DNA of 64,000 nucleotides, taken from CAJQQK01 sp965224225. GTDB taxonomy: Bacteria > Pseudomonadota > Alphaproteobacteria > Rhizobiales > Hyphomicrobiaceae. The position numbers were made by a program, and so were the translations under genes. Each line of letters begins with the position of its first letter. The stretch's first letter is position 1. The notes under the pieces are model-generated. The model made no database searches and had not been told where the DNA came from. It saw only the letters and a list, made by a program, of their open reading frames with translations. The stretch is from positions 1-64,000 of the forward strand of contig CBDCZF010000011.1 in NCBI GenBank assembly GCA_965224225.1. Direction: 5' to 3'. Below are positions 42,287 to 49,516 of this stretch, piece by piece.

Positions 42287-43228
42287 CTACTCCGCCGCAA
42301 CAGCAACGCGCCCTATCTTGTAGCCATACTTGTCATCGAGGCCGAGGCGGGTTGCGATATCGAGGCCTGTCTGCAAGGCCTGGCCGTCGAGGCTCTTGAG
42401 CGGTTTTCGCAATGGCCCCGACGGCATGCCGAGCGCGCGCATCAGGCTCTTCACGGCGACGGGATTGATGGCGGAGTAGGCGAAATGCAGCATGTCGAGG
42501 TTTGTCAACCAGGCCTCGCGGCAGGCGAATGCGTCCTCGCCCGTTTCCCACTCCTTGGAGATCACCGCCATCTCACGAGGGATCAGGTTGCCGGTCATGT
42601 TGGCCGTGCCATGACCGCCGAGCGCCATCATTGGCACCACCAGGCCGAGGTTCGGCGAACAGCAGCACATGATCGCCATGTCGGGCTTGGCCGCACAGAT
42701 CTGGGCGACCTGCCCCACCCGCGTGGTGCTTTCCTTCAGGACAACCATGTTGGGGTGCTCGGCAAGGCGCAGCAGGTTGGACCAGTGCAAATCCGTGTTG
42801 ACGCGCGGCGGGTTGTTGTAGAAGCCGATCGGGAACTCGACGCTGTCGCAGACCTCCTTGACGTAGTCCTCGATGTCGTCGTTCGAGGCGCAGATGTAGG
42901 CCGGCGCCGCGATGATCGCACCGTCGCCGCCTTCTGCCTTTGCATAGCGCACGTAGTCGATCGTGTTAGCTGTGTTGGTGCCGGTGCAGCCATAGTAGAA
43001 CAGCATCCCGCCCGTCTTCATCCTGGCTGTCTCGGTAATGATCGCTCGGCGCTCGTCGGGCGAGAGCATCGAGACCTCACCGGTCGAACCCATGATCAGC
43101 ACCGCTTCGGTGCCGTTTTCCGCATGGAACTGTAAGAGCGAGCGGAACCCTTCGTAATCGACTGAACCATCCGCGTTCATCGGTGTAATCAGGGCGACGA
43201 AGGAACCCTTGGGCTTGACGTGAGGCAT
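42287..43228 (-). CDS. Dihydrodipicolinate synthase family aldolase/lyase
   Basis: A 313 aa TIM-barrel of the DapA/N-acetylneuraminate-lyase family. Motifs are GSFVALITPMNADGSVD, LIMGSTGEVSMLSPDERRAI (GTTGE-like), IGFYNNPPRVN with the proton-shuttle tyrosine, and VVLKESTTRVG with the Schiff-base lysine. True DapA is usually near 290 aa and has a different GTTGE context, so this is more likely a catabolic lyase or dehydratase of keto-acids. Start MPHVKPKG has AGAGGA upstream. Confidence 0.88.
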   Translation of the reverse strand: MPHVKPKGSFVALITPMNADGSVDYEGFRSLLQFHAENGTEAVLIMGSTGEVSMLSPDERRAIITETARMKTGGMLFYYGCTGTNTANTIDYVRYAKAEGGDGAIIAAPAYICASNDDIEDYVKEVCDSVEFPIGFYNNPPRVNTDLHWSNLLRLAEHPNMVVLKESTTRVGQVAQICAAKPDMAIMCCCSPNLGLVVPMMALGGHGTANMTGNLIPREMAVISKEWETGEDAFACREAWLTNLDMLHFAYSAINPVAVKSLMRALGMPSGPLRKPLKSLDGQALQTGLDIATRLGLDDKYGYKIGRVAVAAE

Positions 43229-43325
43229 CGGGCGGCATCCTCTTTCGGTTGCGGCTATTCTGGATCGCATTGGCCGGCATGGTATCAGTCGACCACGGCC
43301 ACTACAAACGCCTTGCATTGACGTT

Positions 43326-43841
43326 ATGTCGGACCTCGCATCAGACCCACAGAACGTGAAGATGACTTCGGCAAGTATTCCTGTTTGGCTGATAAATGAG
43401 ATCGATCAGGCCGGGCTGCCGGTCTCCTGGATCGAAGCAGGCGGCATCGTTGATGCGCCTAGATCCCCAGGAGCCTACATTCTCTGCATGGAGTTGAAGA
43501 AGCCGGTCCGCATTGAGCGGCCGCGATTTGAGCCGGGTACGTTGGCGCCCGGCTTTTATTTCTATGCCGGCAGCGCATGGGGCGGGGGCGGTATCGCGGC
43601 GCGGCTCGGGCGCCATTTTGCCAAGGACAAAACAATTCACTGGCATGTCGATCAATTGACCGTCAAAGCCCGCACGATCTGCGCCTTGACTCTACCTGAA
43701 GGCAATGAATGTGATGCTGCTGCAAAACTGCTCAACTCGGGCAAGTTCGAGATCGCCGTGCCCGGATTCGGCAGCAGCGATTGCCGGGTTTGCCTGAGCC
43801 ATCTGCTGACCGTTTCATCTCAGTCCGGCGCCGTCGATTGA
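43326..43841 (+). CDS. GIY-YIG/DUF123 family nuclease-like protein
   Basis: A 171 aa protein. GAYILCMELKKPVRIE and FYFYAGSAWGGGGIAARLGR form the modified GIY-YIG core of the DUF123 group, and KTIHWHVDQLTVKA is its hallmark, followed by Cys residues at DCRVCLSHLL. Such domains accompany endonuclease III in some archaea and occur alone in bacteria. A role in DNA handling is suggested by the fold only. Its 3' end overlaps the convergent PPTase gene by 27 bases. Confidence 0.85.
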   Translation: MSDLASDPQNVKMTSASIPVWLINEIDQAGLPVSWIEAGGIVDAPRSPGAYILCMELKKPVRIERPRFEPGTLAPGFYFYAGSAWGGGGIAARLGRHFAKDKTIHWHVDQLTVKARTICALTLPEGNECDAAAKLLNSGKFEIAVPGFGSSDCRVCLSHLLTVSSQSGAVD

Positions 43842-44540
43842 CACCCGTCGGATATCGATCCGGGCCCCAGCCGGTGCCGGCAGCGCCAGTGCGCCGATGT
43901 AAGTGTCCCCAACCACGAACGAGAACAGCCGCCAGCTGCGTTCGCGCTCGGCCGCATCCTCGATTCGTGTCATCTGACCTTCAACAAAATTGCCGTCGAT
44001 CGGCACGGAAACATCAAACGTTTTCAGCGATTGCCAAAGGCCGGTGCCGATTGCCTTGAGATAGGCCTCCTTGGCCGTCCAGTGGCGGAAGAAGGCGGCC
44101 CGGCGCTCACTTGGTGGCTGGGCCAGAACGCATTCAGACTCGGCACCGGTCAGCGCGAAACGGATGAAATCGTCCTCGATCGGCCGCATCATTTCGAGAT
44201 CGACGCCCACCGTCTCATGTCGCGTCACTGCGAGACAGGCAAGGCCATCCGTGTGGCTGAGGTTGAAGACAAGGCCATCGTCCTGGCCATCGGCCAACGC
44301 CGGCTTCTCGCGGCCAATCATCTTGAACGCCACGTCGTGGGCACGCCGCCTCGTATACCAGGCAAGGATACGCCGCATGCGCGAGCGGCAGACCGTGAAC
44401 CGCTTCTGGTCGCGCTCGAACAAGAACTTGTCAACCCGCCGGCATTCATCATCATCGAGCATTCCCCGCCAACGCTGGACGCGATCATCCGGCTGGTCGA
44501 ATGTCCAGAACCACAGGTCGATCGATATGGTATTGTTCAA
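43815..44540 (-). CDS. 4'-phosphopantetheinyl transferase (Sfp type)
   Basis: A 241 aa enzyme that moves phosphopantetheine from CoA to a carrier-protein serine. Motifs: FVVCR-like KRFTVCRSRMRRIL, VFNLSHTDGLACLAVT, GVDLEMMRP with metal-binding Asp and Glu, and FFRHWTAKEAYLKAIGTGL. No ATG fits: the next one would overlap the divergent gene. A TTG at 44538-44540, just before the conserved ISIDLWFWTFDQ strand, is used, with AAGG 9-12 bases upstream. No polyketide or peptide synthase is in the window, so its carrier is elsewhere. Confidence 0.88.
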   Translation of the reverse strand: MNNTISIDLWFWTFDQPDDRVQRWRGMLDDDECRRVDKFLFERDQKRFTVCRSRMRRILAWYTRRRAHDVAFKMIGREKPALADGQDDGLVFNLSHTDGLACLAVTRHETVGVDLEMMRPIEDDFIRFALTGAESECVLAQPPSERRAAFFRHWTAKEAYLKAIGTGLWQSLKTFDVSVPIDGNFVEGQMTRIEDAAERERSWRLFSFVVGDTYIGALALPAPAGARIDIRRVSIDGAGLR

Positions 44541-44603
44541 GAGACAACCTTGCAGATCGGCGGCAGGCCTGTTTGATGATGGGCGAACAATAGGGCGGAA
44601 AGC

Positions 44604-45440
44604 ATGAATATCGGGTTTTTGCATCCTGGCAATATGGGGGTTTCGGTTGCAGCCTCGGCGATTGCGAACGGTCATCGCACGCTGTGGGCTTCGGAGGGGC
44701 GCGGGGCGGCCACGCGTGAGCGAGCTGATGCACACGGCCTCGAGGATGTCGGAAACATTACCGAGCTTGCCGCTCGAAGTGACATCATCTTCAGCATTTG
44801 CCCGCCGGAATCCGCCGAGGACGTCGCCCGCCAGGTCGCCGGCCAGTCGTTCGGCGGCATTTTCGTCGATGGCAACGCGATTTCGCCCGAGCGCATGTTG
44901 CGGGTCGCAAGCATCGCGAGGGATGGCGGCGCAAGTGTCGTGGACGGCGGCATCATAGGCCAGCCGGCCTGGAAGCCCAACTCGACCTGGCTGCACCTCT
45001 CAGGCGAGCGCGCCTCAGCGGTCGCGGCCTGCTTTGCCGAAGGTCTGCTCGAGGTGTCGGTCTTGTCGGACCGCGTCGGCGAGGCTTCGGCGCTGAAGAT
45101 GTGTTATGCGGCGCTTACCAAGGGCACGACCGCCCTGTTGTGTGCGGTCACGGCTGCCGCCGACGAGCTTGGCGTCAGAGGGGCGCTCGAGCAGCAGTGG
45201 GAGAACGATCAACCGGGCCGGGCGGAAGAGCGCCGCATGGCGGTGCGCAATGTGACGCAAAAGGCGTGGCGCTTCGTCGACGAACTCGAGGAGATTGCGC
45301 GCACCTTCGAAGGTGCCGGCCAGCCCGGCGGATTTCATTTTGCCGGCGCTGAAATCTTTGCCCGCCTGCGCGACCTCAAGGACGGCCCCCACCCCACCGA
45401 ACTCGACCTTGTTCTGAGCCGGCTCAAGCAGATCGCATGA
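44604..45440 (+). CDS. NAD(P)-dependent 6-phosphogluconate/hydroxyisobutyrate dehydrogenase-like protein
   Basis: A 278 aa Rossmann-fold protein. IGFLHPGNMGVSVAASAIAN is the NAD(P)-binding GxGxxG variant (GNMG), with SDIIFSICPPESAED next. GASVVDGGIIGQPAWKP is the substrate-side motif. The C-terminal helical region (VGEASALKMCYAALTKGTTA) carries the catalytic lysine of this superfamily and resembles the DUF1932 group. It likely oxidises a beta-hydroxy acid; substrate unknown. It is divergent from the PPTase gene. Confidence 0.85.
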   Translation: MNIGFLHPGNMGVSVAASAIANGHRTLWASEGRGAATRERADAHGLEDVGNITELAARSDIIFSICPPESAEDVARQVAGQSFGGIFVDGNAISPERMLRVASIARDGGASVVDGGIIGQPAWKPNSTWLHLSGERASAVAACFAEGLLEVSVLSDRVGEASALKMCYAALTKGTTALLCAVTAAADELGVRGALEQQWENDQPGRAEERRMAVRNVTQKAWRFVDELEEIARTFEGAGQPGGFHFAGAEIFARLRDLKDGPHPTELDLVLSRLKQIA

Positions 45441-45463
45441 AATGCGAAATGCTTGAGCTTAGT

Positions 45464-45586
45464 TTGCGCTCACGGTGCTGTTCCTCGCTGCGCTCGGGCA
45501 TCTCCGCGGGGGCGGCCCAACGGCCGGGTCGCGGTGCTCCCGGACATGGGTTGCGCTCACGGTGCTGTTCCTCGCTGCGCTCGGGC
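45464..45586. repeat. 36-base direct repeat next to rnpB
   Basis: The same 36-base unit beginning TTGCGCTCACGGTGCTG occurs at 45464-45499 and 45551-45586, with 51 bases between. It lies between the dehydrogenase gene and the 3' end of rnpB. It contains GCTGCGCTCGGGC and looks like a GC-rich interspersed unit. It is not an array, having only two copies. Confidence 0.85.
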
Positions 45587-45640
45587 GCCCCGCGGGTTCG
45601 GGTCTTCCCGGAACGGTGCTTGCTGCCTCGAGCGGTTGGT

Positions 45641-46058
45641 AAAGTCACCAGTCGGCCTGTAAGCCGGGTTCTGTCTGGAGAGTGCAGGGCACGCTCCGCG
45701 ACGGCCATTCGTCTGGGGTGGCCATTGCTGGCTCCCTCAAGCAACCAACCCGGGCGGCGGGTCTGGAAACGGACCTGGAGCCGGGTTGCCCCTCTCCTGG
45801 CCGCCCCTATTCGGTCTTGCTCCCGGTGGGGTTTACCGTGCCGCGGCCGTTGCCGGCGCGCGCGGTGCGCTCTTACCGCACCCTTTCATCCTTGCTGCCA
45901 CGCCCGAAGGCGCTTCGGCGGTTTGCTTTCTGTGGCACTTTCCCTGGGGTCGCCCCCGGCGGCCGTTAGCCGTCACCGTGTTTCCATGGAGCCCGGACTT
46001 TCCTCCACCGGCAGGCATGACTGCCTGCCGGCAGCGGCCGTCCGGCCGACTGGTTCCG
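45641..46058 (-). ncRNA. rnpB: RNase P RNA
   Basis: The catalytic RNA that trims tRNA 5' leaders. On the minus strand the 5' region carries GGAGGAAAGTCCGGGCTCC and the conserved ACGGTGACGGCTAACG-type core, followed by GCGACCCCAGGGAAAGTGCC and CAGAAAGCAAACCGCC. The 3' end reads GACAGAACCCGGCTTACAGG. The outer helix P1 is formed by ACCAGTCGGCC near 46044-46055 and GGCCGACTGGT at 45647-45657. Ends are set just outside P1 and may be off by some bases. Type A bacterial RNA. Confidence 0.95.
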
Positions 46059-46085
46059 GACATAAGGCAACTTGGCCAGCAAACG

Positions 46086-46892
46086 TCAAGTCTCGGGCAT
46101 CCGGCCGGCGCTCGCACACAAATCGATGAGCGTTGCAATCGTCGATTGGTCCGGCAGGCCGTCAACCAGGGACGGGCGGAAGTGGCGCTGAAAGGCGCTG
46201 ATCACGCGTCTCGTTGCATCGTCGAAGCAGCCGTCGATGGCAATCTCGTAACCGTAGGCGGCGAGCAGTGCCTGACAGTGCCTGACGGTTGTCTCGGATG
46301 GGGGCCGGTCGGCCGGCATTGCCGAGGCTTCCAAGGGATGCGGCCGGACCCGGTGGCCGATCCCGGCTTCGTGCAGGCGGGCCCAGGCGAACTTCTCACC
46401 CGGATCGATCTTGCGTTGGGGAGCGATGTCGGAATGGGCCAGCACGCATTCCGGCGCGATCGGGTGGCGGCTCATGATATCGAGGCAGAGGCGTTCGACG
46501 GCTACCATCTGCGCTGCCGGGAAGTCGGGATAGCCGGCAGCGTGGCCCGGGTTCTGGATCTCGATGCCGATCGACGCCGAATTTATGTCGCGCTCGCCGC
46601 GCCAGTAGGAATGACCGGCATGCCAGGCCCGATCGGCCTCGCGCACCATCTGGGTGGTGCGGCCGTCGACATCGACCAGATAGTGGCACGAGACCTCGCA
46701 TCTCGAATCGGTCAATACCTCGATCGAGTGCCTGGCGCTTTCGAGGCCTGTGTAGTGCAGAATGAGGTGTGTTGTTCTAAGACCGCCGCGACGCTCGCCG
46801 ATGTTGGGGGACGGGGTGAGATCGTCGACCAGAGTGCTGTCGGGCTCGGCGAATTGGTGTGGTTCGCATCCAGAGTTGCGGACGGTGCTCAA
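46086..46892 (-). CDS. N-acetylmuramoyl-L-alanine amidase (AmpD/AmiD-like) with peptidoglycan-binding domain
   Basis: A 268 aa enzyme cleaving the amide between muramic acid and peptide. LRTTHLILHYTGLESARHSI starts the Amidase_2 domain with zinc ligand His46. RAWHAGHSYWRGERDINSAS, SIGIEIQNPGH and VLAHSDIAPQRKIDPGEKFA supply the other ligands and the catalytic residues. Residues about 205-262 are a peptidoglycan-binding helix bundle (CQALLAAYGYEIAIDGCFDD). No signal peptide is visible, so it may work on cytoplasmic recycled muropeptides, as AmpD does. It starts within the stop of the upstream TerB/DnaJ gene (ATGA overlap). Confidence 0.92.
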   Translation of the reverse strand: MSTVRNSGCEPHQFAEPDSTLVDDLTPSPNIGERRGGLRTTHLILHYTGLESARHSIEVLTDSRCEVSCHYLVDVDGRTTQMVREADRAWHAGHSYWRGERDINSASIGIEIQNPGHAAGYPDFPAAQMVAVERLCLDIMSRHPIAPECVLAHSDIAPQRKIDPGEKFAWARLHEAGIGHRVRPHPLEASAMPADRPPSETTVRHCQALLAAYGYEIAIDGCFDDATRRVISAFQRHFRPSLVDGLPDQSTIATLIDLCASAGRMPET

Positions 46893-47596
46893 AGTCCACG
46901 CTCCCTGGCAATCTGCTCATAGGCTGCATTGATCGAGGCGAGCTTACGATTGGCGAGGTCGATGAACTCGGTCGGCACGCCGCGTGATAACAGCACGTCA
47001 GGATGGTTGTCCCGGACCAGCTGGCGGTATCTCGCCTTGAGATCGCCGTTGCTCACCGAGGGCTCTAGGCCCAACACCGTGTAGACGTCATTCTCATCGT
47101 AGACGAACTGGGCACGGACGCCCCGGTATTCGGGATCGGAGAAGCCGAAGATCTCGGCGATGGTCTTGAGGTAGACTTCTTCGGCCTGATGGAGAATGCC
47201 GTCGGCGGCTGCGATGTTGAACAGGCCTTCAAACACATCGCGCTTGAGTTGCGGTTCGTCCGAGAGCAAGCCTGCGACCTGTTGGGCGTAACTTTCAAAG
47301 CCGGCGACATCCTGCTTGGCCAGGTCGAAAATGCGCTGCACGCCTTTAGCGTCGCTATCGGCAGCCGCGAATATCTCGCGAAAGGCGTCGGTTTCGATTT
47401 GAGAGACGATGCCGTCGGCCTTCGCCATTTTTGCTGCCAACGCCACGACGCCGACCGTGAACGCGACCTTGTTCGTGGCGTTCTTGTCATCGGGGCAAGG
47501 GCCGAGGCCCAGATTGCACATCAGCCTGTCAAGAACCACCCTGAGCGGCGTGCCAACGCCCCGGTGTATCGCCTCGGAAAGCCGCTTCAATGCCAT
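46889..47596 (-). CDS. TerB-domain and J-domain protein (DjlA-like)
   Basis: A protein of about 235 aa. Residues about 45-150 are a TerB-type helical domain (VAFTVGVVALAAKMAKADGI, VFEGLFNIAAADGILHQAEE). The C-terminal J domain has the HPD tripeptide in YRQLVRDNHPDVLLSRG, so it can stimulate a DnaK chaperone. The open frame begins at a GTG 28 codons further upstream; ATG 47596 (MALKRLSEAI) is preferred because homologues begin near here, but the start is uncertain. Coupled to the amidase gene. Confidence 0.88.
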   Translation of the reverse strand: MALKRLSEAIHRGVGTPLRVVLDRLMCNLGLGPCPDDKNATNKVAFTVGVVALAAKMAKADGIVSQIETDAFREIFAAADSDAKGVQRIFDLAKQDVAGFESYAQQVAGLLSDEPQLKRDVFEGLFNIAAADGILHQAEEVYLKTIAEIFGFSDPEYRGVRAQFVYDENDVYTVLGLEPSVSNGDLKARYRQLVRDNHPDVLLSRGVPTEFIDLANRKLASINAAYEQIARERGL

Positions 47597-47977
47597 TTCC
47601 AGTTTCCAGAGGGCCGTTCCCGGCCCGGTTTTGAATTTCGCAAGCCACAACCCGTGATCCGTGTTTACTCGATTTCTCACTAGGCCGCGAAGACGTCACA
47701 GGTGTGGCGGTCGACCTGCCGCTCGACGGGCATTGTGTGACACAGAAACCAAGCAGACCGTTTGAACCTGCACCAATGGTGGCGCGGGCGGGTTCACTGA
47801 ACGGTTTCAGACTGTTAAGGATGTGTTAACGGCACAGCTAGAACGAGCCTGATCAATTCGCCAGCATAGGCCGCAGTGAATTGGTCAGTAAAGTGGGCTG
47901 GCGCGTCCCGGCTGCAAGCGCTGAGACTTCGCGTACCAGTCCCGGTTATTGCGTATTGGTGTAGGGCGAAGAATGTA
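47597..47977. other. Intergenic gap, nothing recognised
   Basis: A 381-base region between the divergent TerB/DnaJ gene and the basic membrane protein gene. It should hold both promoters. It contains the short palindrome GTGTGACAC near 47735 but no gene, RNA or terminator I can support. Confidence 0.5.
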
Positions 47978-49345
47978 ATGCGGGCAAGTCGGCAGCGTTA
48001 TTTTTTCAGGCGAAGATCTCGTGCGTCACGGTATTGGGCATCGGCGGCAATCGTCGCCAGCGTTGCCGCGGCCAACCTGATCAGCTGGGGCATCCCACTG
48101 CTGTCCACGGCTTTTGGTTACGATGACGGCGAAAGTCCATCGGGACCAGTGGTCGTCAGCCGGCCGGTGATCAGTGGTTCGACGATCGCTGCTGCGGACA
48201 AGCTTGGCGCAATTGCCGGGGACTGGTCAGTCCGTGTCGCAGCGGCCGCACCCTCGGATCCGGCCATGCAACGACCGTCTGCGATCGTGCCGCTTCCGGT
48301 TCACGCACCCACCGGGTCGGAGACGCAGGCTGACCTCGTTCCGCTCCCAGGTAAGCGTTTGCGCGGCAAGGTCAGGCCGTCTGTCGCGTCGCTGTTTGCC
48401 AACGATCCCGACGAACACAGGACGCCGGCTCTCTACCCATTCCCTGAGGCGCCTCCGAAGGTCTGGCCGGTGCAGGTCACTGAAGCGCGGCAGGCAGCGC
48501 GTGCGATCAAGCGGCAACCGAAGGCGGCGAGCACCAAAAAGCTGAAATCTAAATCTCGGGATGTCGTGCTGGTGTCGCCTTATTCGCCGGGCGTTCGCAT
48601 CGATGCGGCGGACGGCGGACATGCCTGGCGCCATCGGGACCACCGGCAGCCGGAAGTTTCGACGCTCGAACTCGCACGACGCATTGCTGCGCGTACGGCA
48701 CGCAGGTTCCGCGAAATGCGTGAGCAGATGACACGGCACGATGCCCGGATGAGCCTCGGTGCCCGGGTACCCGAGCAGGTCCGGGCTTCATTGCTGCCGG
48801 TTTCGCCGCGTCCGCCGCGTATCGTGGGGCGGGATGGCCAGGTGAAGGTCGTTGCCTCGACCAATGCACCACCGGTTCGCAATCGCCTGATCCGGCAGCC
48901 GACCGGGCCGGCAGTTGCCAGCAATCCTTCCGATGCAGTGAAGCGTTCGAAGTACTCGCGTGAACTTGCCGCAGAGCGGGCGCCCGACGCGCGGGCAACG
49001 CGCAGCCGGATATTCCCGGTTGCGCGCAAGAAGACCGCGCCTGGACCGGTGGTGGCGATCGCCATGCCCGAAAGGCGCACGACGATTGCCGATCCCAAGC
49101 CTGCCGCGCGCTCGCCCGCCAGACGCGAATCGCTGGAAAAGCCGGTTCGCCAGATCCGCCGCATCAAACAGGTTCGGCGAAATCCGCCGCGTCAAATTCG
49201 TCGCAAACGGCCGACCCGTCGAATCGTCGAGCGACCGCGCCGGGTTGCCGGCTGGTCGAAACGGCGCGCAAAGCGGATCAACGGCTTCCGGCCGAGCTTC
49301 CATCGCATGCTGGTTCGCGGCAATTTCTACGGAAATCAGAATTAG
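47978..49345 (+). CDS. Arg/Pro-rich single-pass membrane protein, unknown function
   Basis: About 455 aa. An arginine-rich start (MRASRQRYFFRRRSRASRYW) leads into one hydrophobic segment (ASAAIVASVAAANLISWGIP), so it is probably anchored with the bulk outside the cytoplasm. The rest is low in complexity and rich in Pro, Arg, Ala and Val, ending in a strongly basic block with repeated RRI/RQIRR/RPTRR. No enzymatic motif. A GTG 34 codons upstream is possible but the ATG gives a sensible membrane start. Such a basic tail could bind cell-wall or capsule polyanions; that is speculation. Confidence 0.6.
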   Translation: MRASRQRYFFRRRSRASRYWASAAIVASVAAANLISWGIPLLSTAFGYDDGESPSGPVVVSRPVISGSTIAAADKLGAIAGDWSVRVAAAAPSDPAMQRPSAIVPLPVHAPTGSETQADLVPLPGKRLRGKVRPSVASLFANDPDEHRTPALYPFPEAPPKVWPVQVTEARQAARAIKRQPKAASTKKLKSKSRDVVLVSPYSPGVRIDAADGGHAWRHRDHRQPEVSTLELARRIAARTARRFREMREQMTRHDARMSLGARVPEQVRASLLPVSPRPPRIVGRDGQVKVVASTNAPPVRNRLIRQPTGPAVASNPSDAVKRSKYSRELAAERAPDARATRSRIFPVARKKTAPGPVVAIAMPERRTTIADPKPAARSPARRESLEKPVRQIRRIKQVRRNPPRQIRRKRPTRRIVERPRRVAGWSKRRAKRINGFRPSFHRMLVRGNFYGNQN

Positions 49346-49516
49346 CGTGTCGTGCACGGCAGGCCATTGATTTTAGAGCGCCGGGTATCCTGCCCGACCG
49401 GTTGCAGCAAATCTCCGCCTTTCAACGCGATGACGTTTGTCTTATTGTGCCGCGTCCCGCGGCGCTCGAACGTTTGAGCATGGCGCCGCGCCCCATTTCT
49501 CCAGGATGATCAAGAC

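Noticed and set aside
41807..43135. 442-codon plus-strand ORF across the isomerase and DapA-like genes
   Set aside because: It crosses two well-supported minus-strand genes; composition is that of a shadow.
44541..44996. N-terminal extension of the PPTase frame by 152 codons
   Set aside because: It lies antisense to the start of the dehydrogenase gene and has no sequence typical of PPTases.
45464..45586. CRISPR-like array
   Set aside because: Only two repeat units, GC-rich, and no cas genes in the window.
45786..46922. 378-codon ORF across rnpB and the amidase
   Set aside because: It reads through a structured RNA and antisense to a zinc amidase.
47681..47875. Possible tRNA in the gap (stretch resembling a GGTTCA T-loop)
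   Set aside because: No acceptor stem or anticodon arm could be paired around it.
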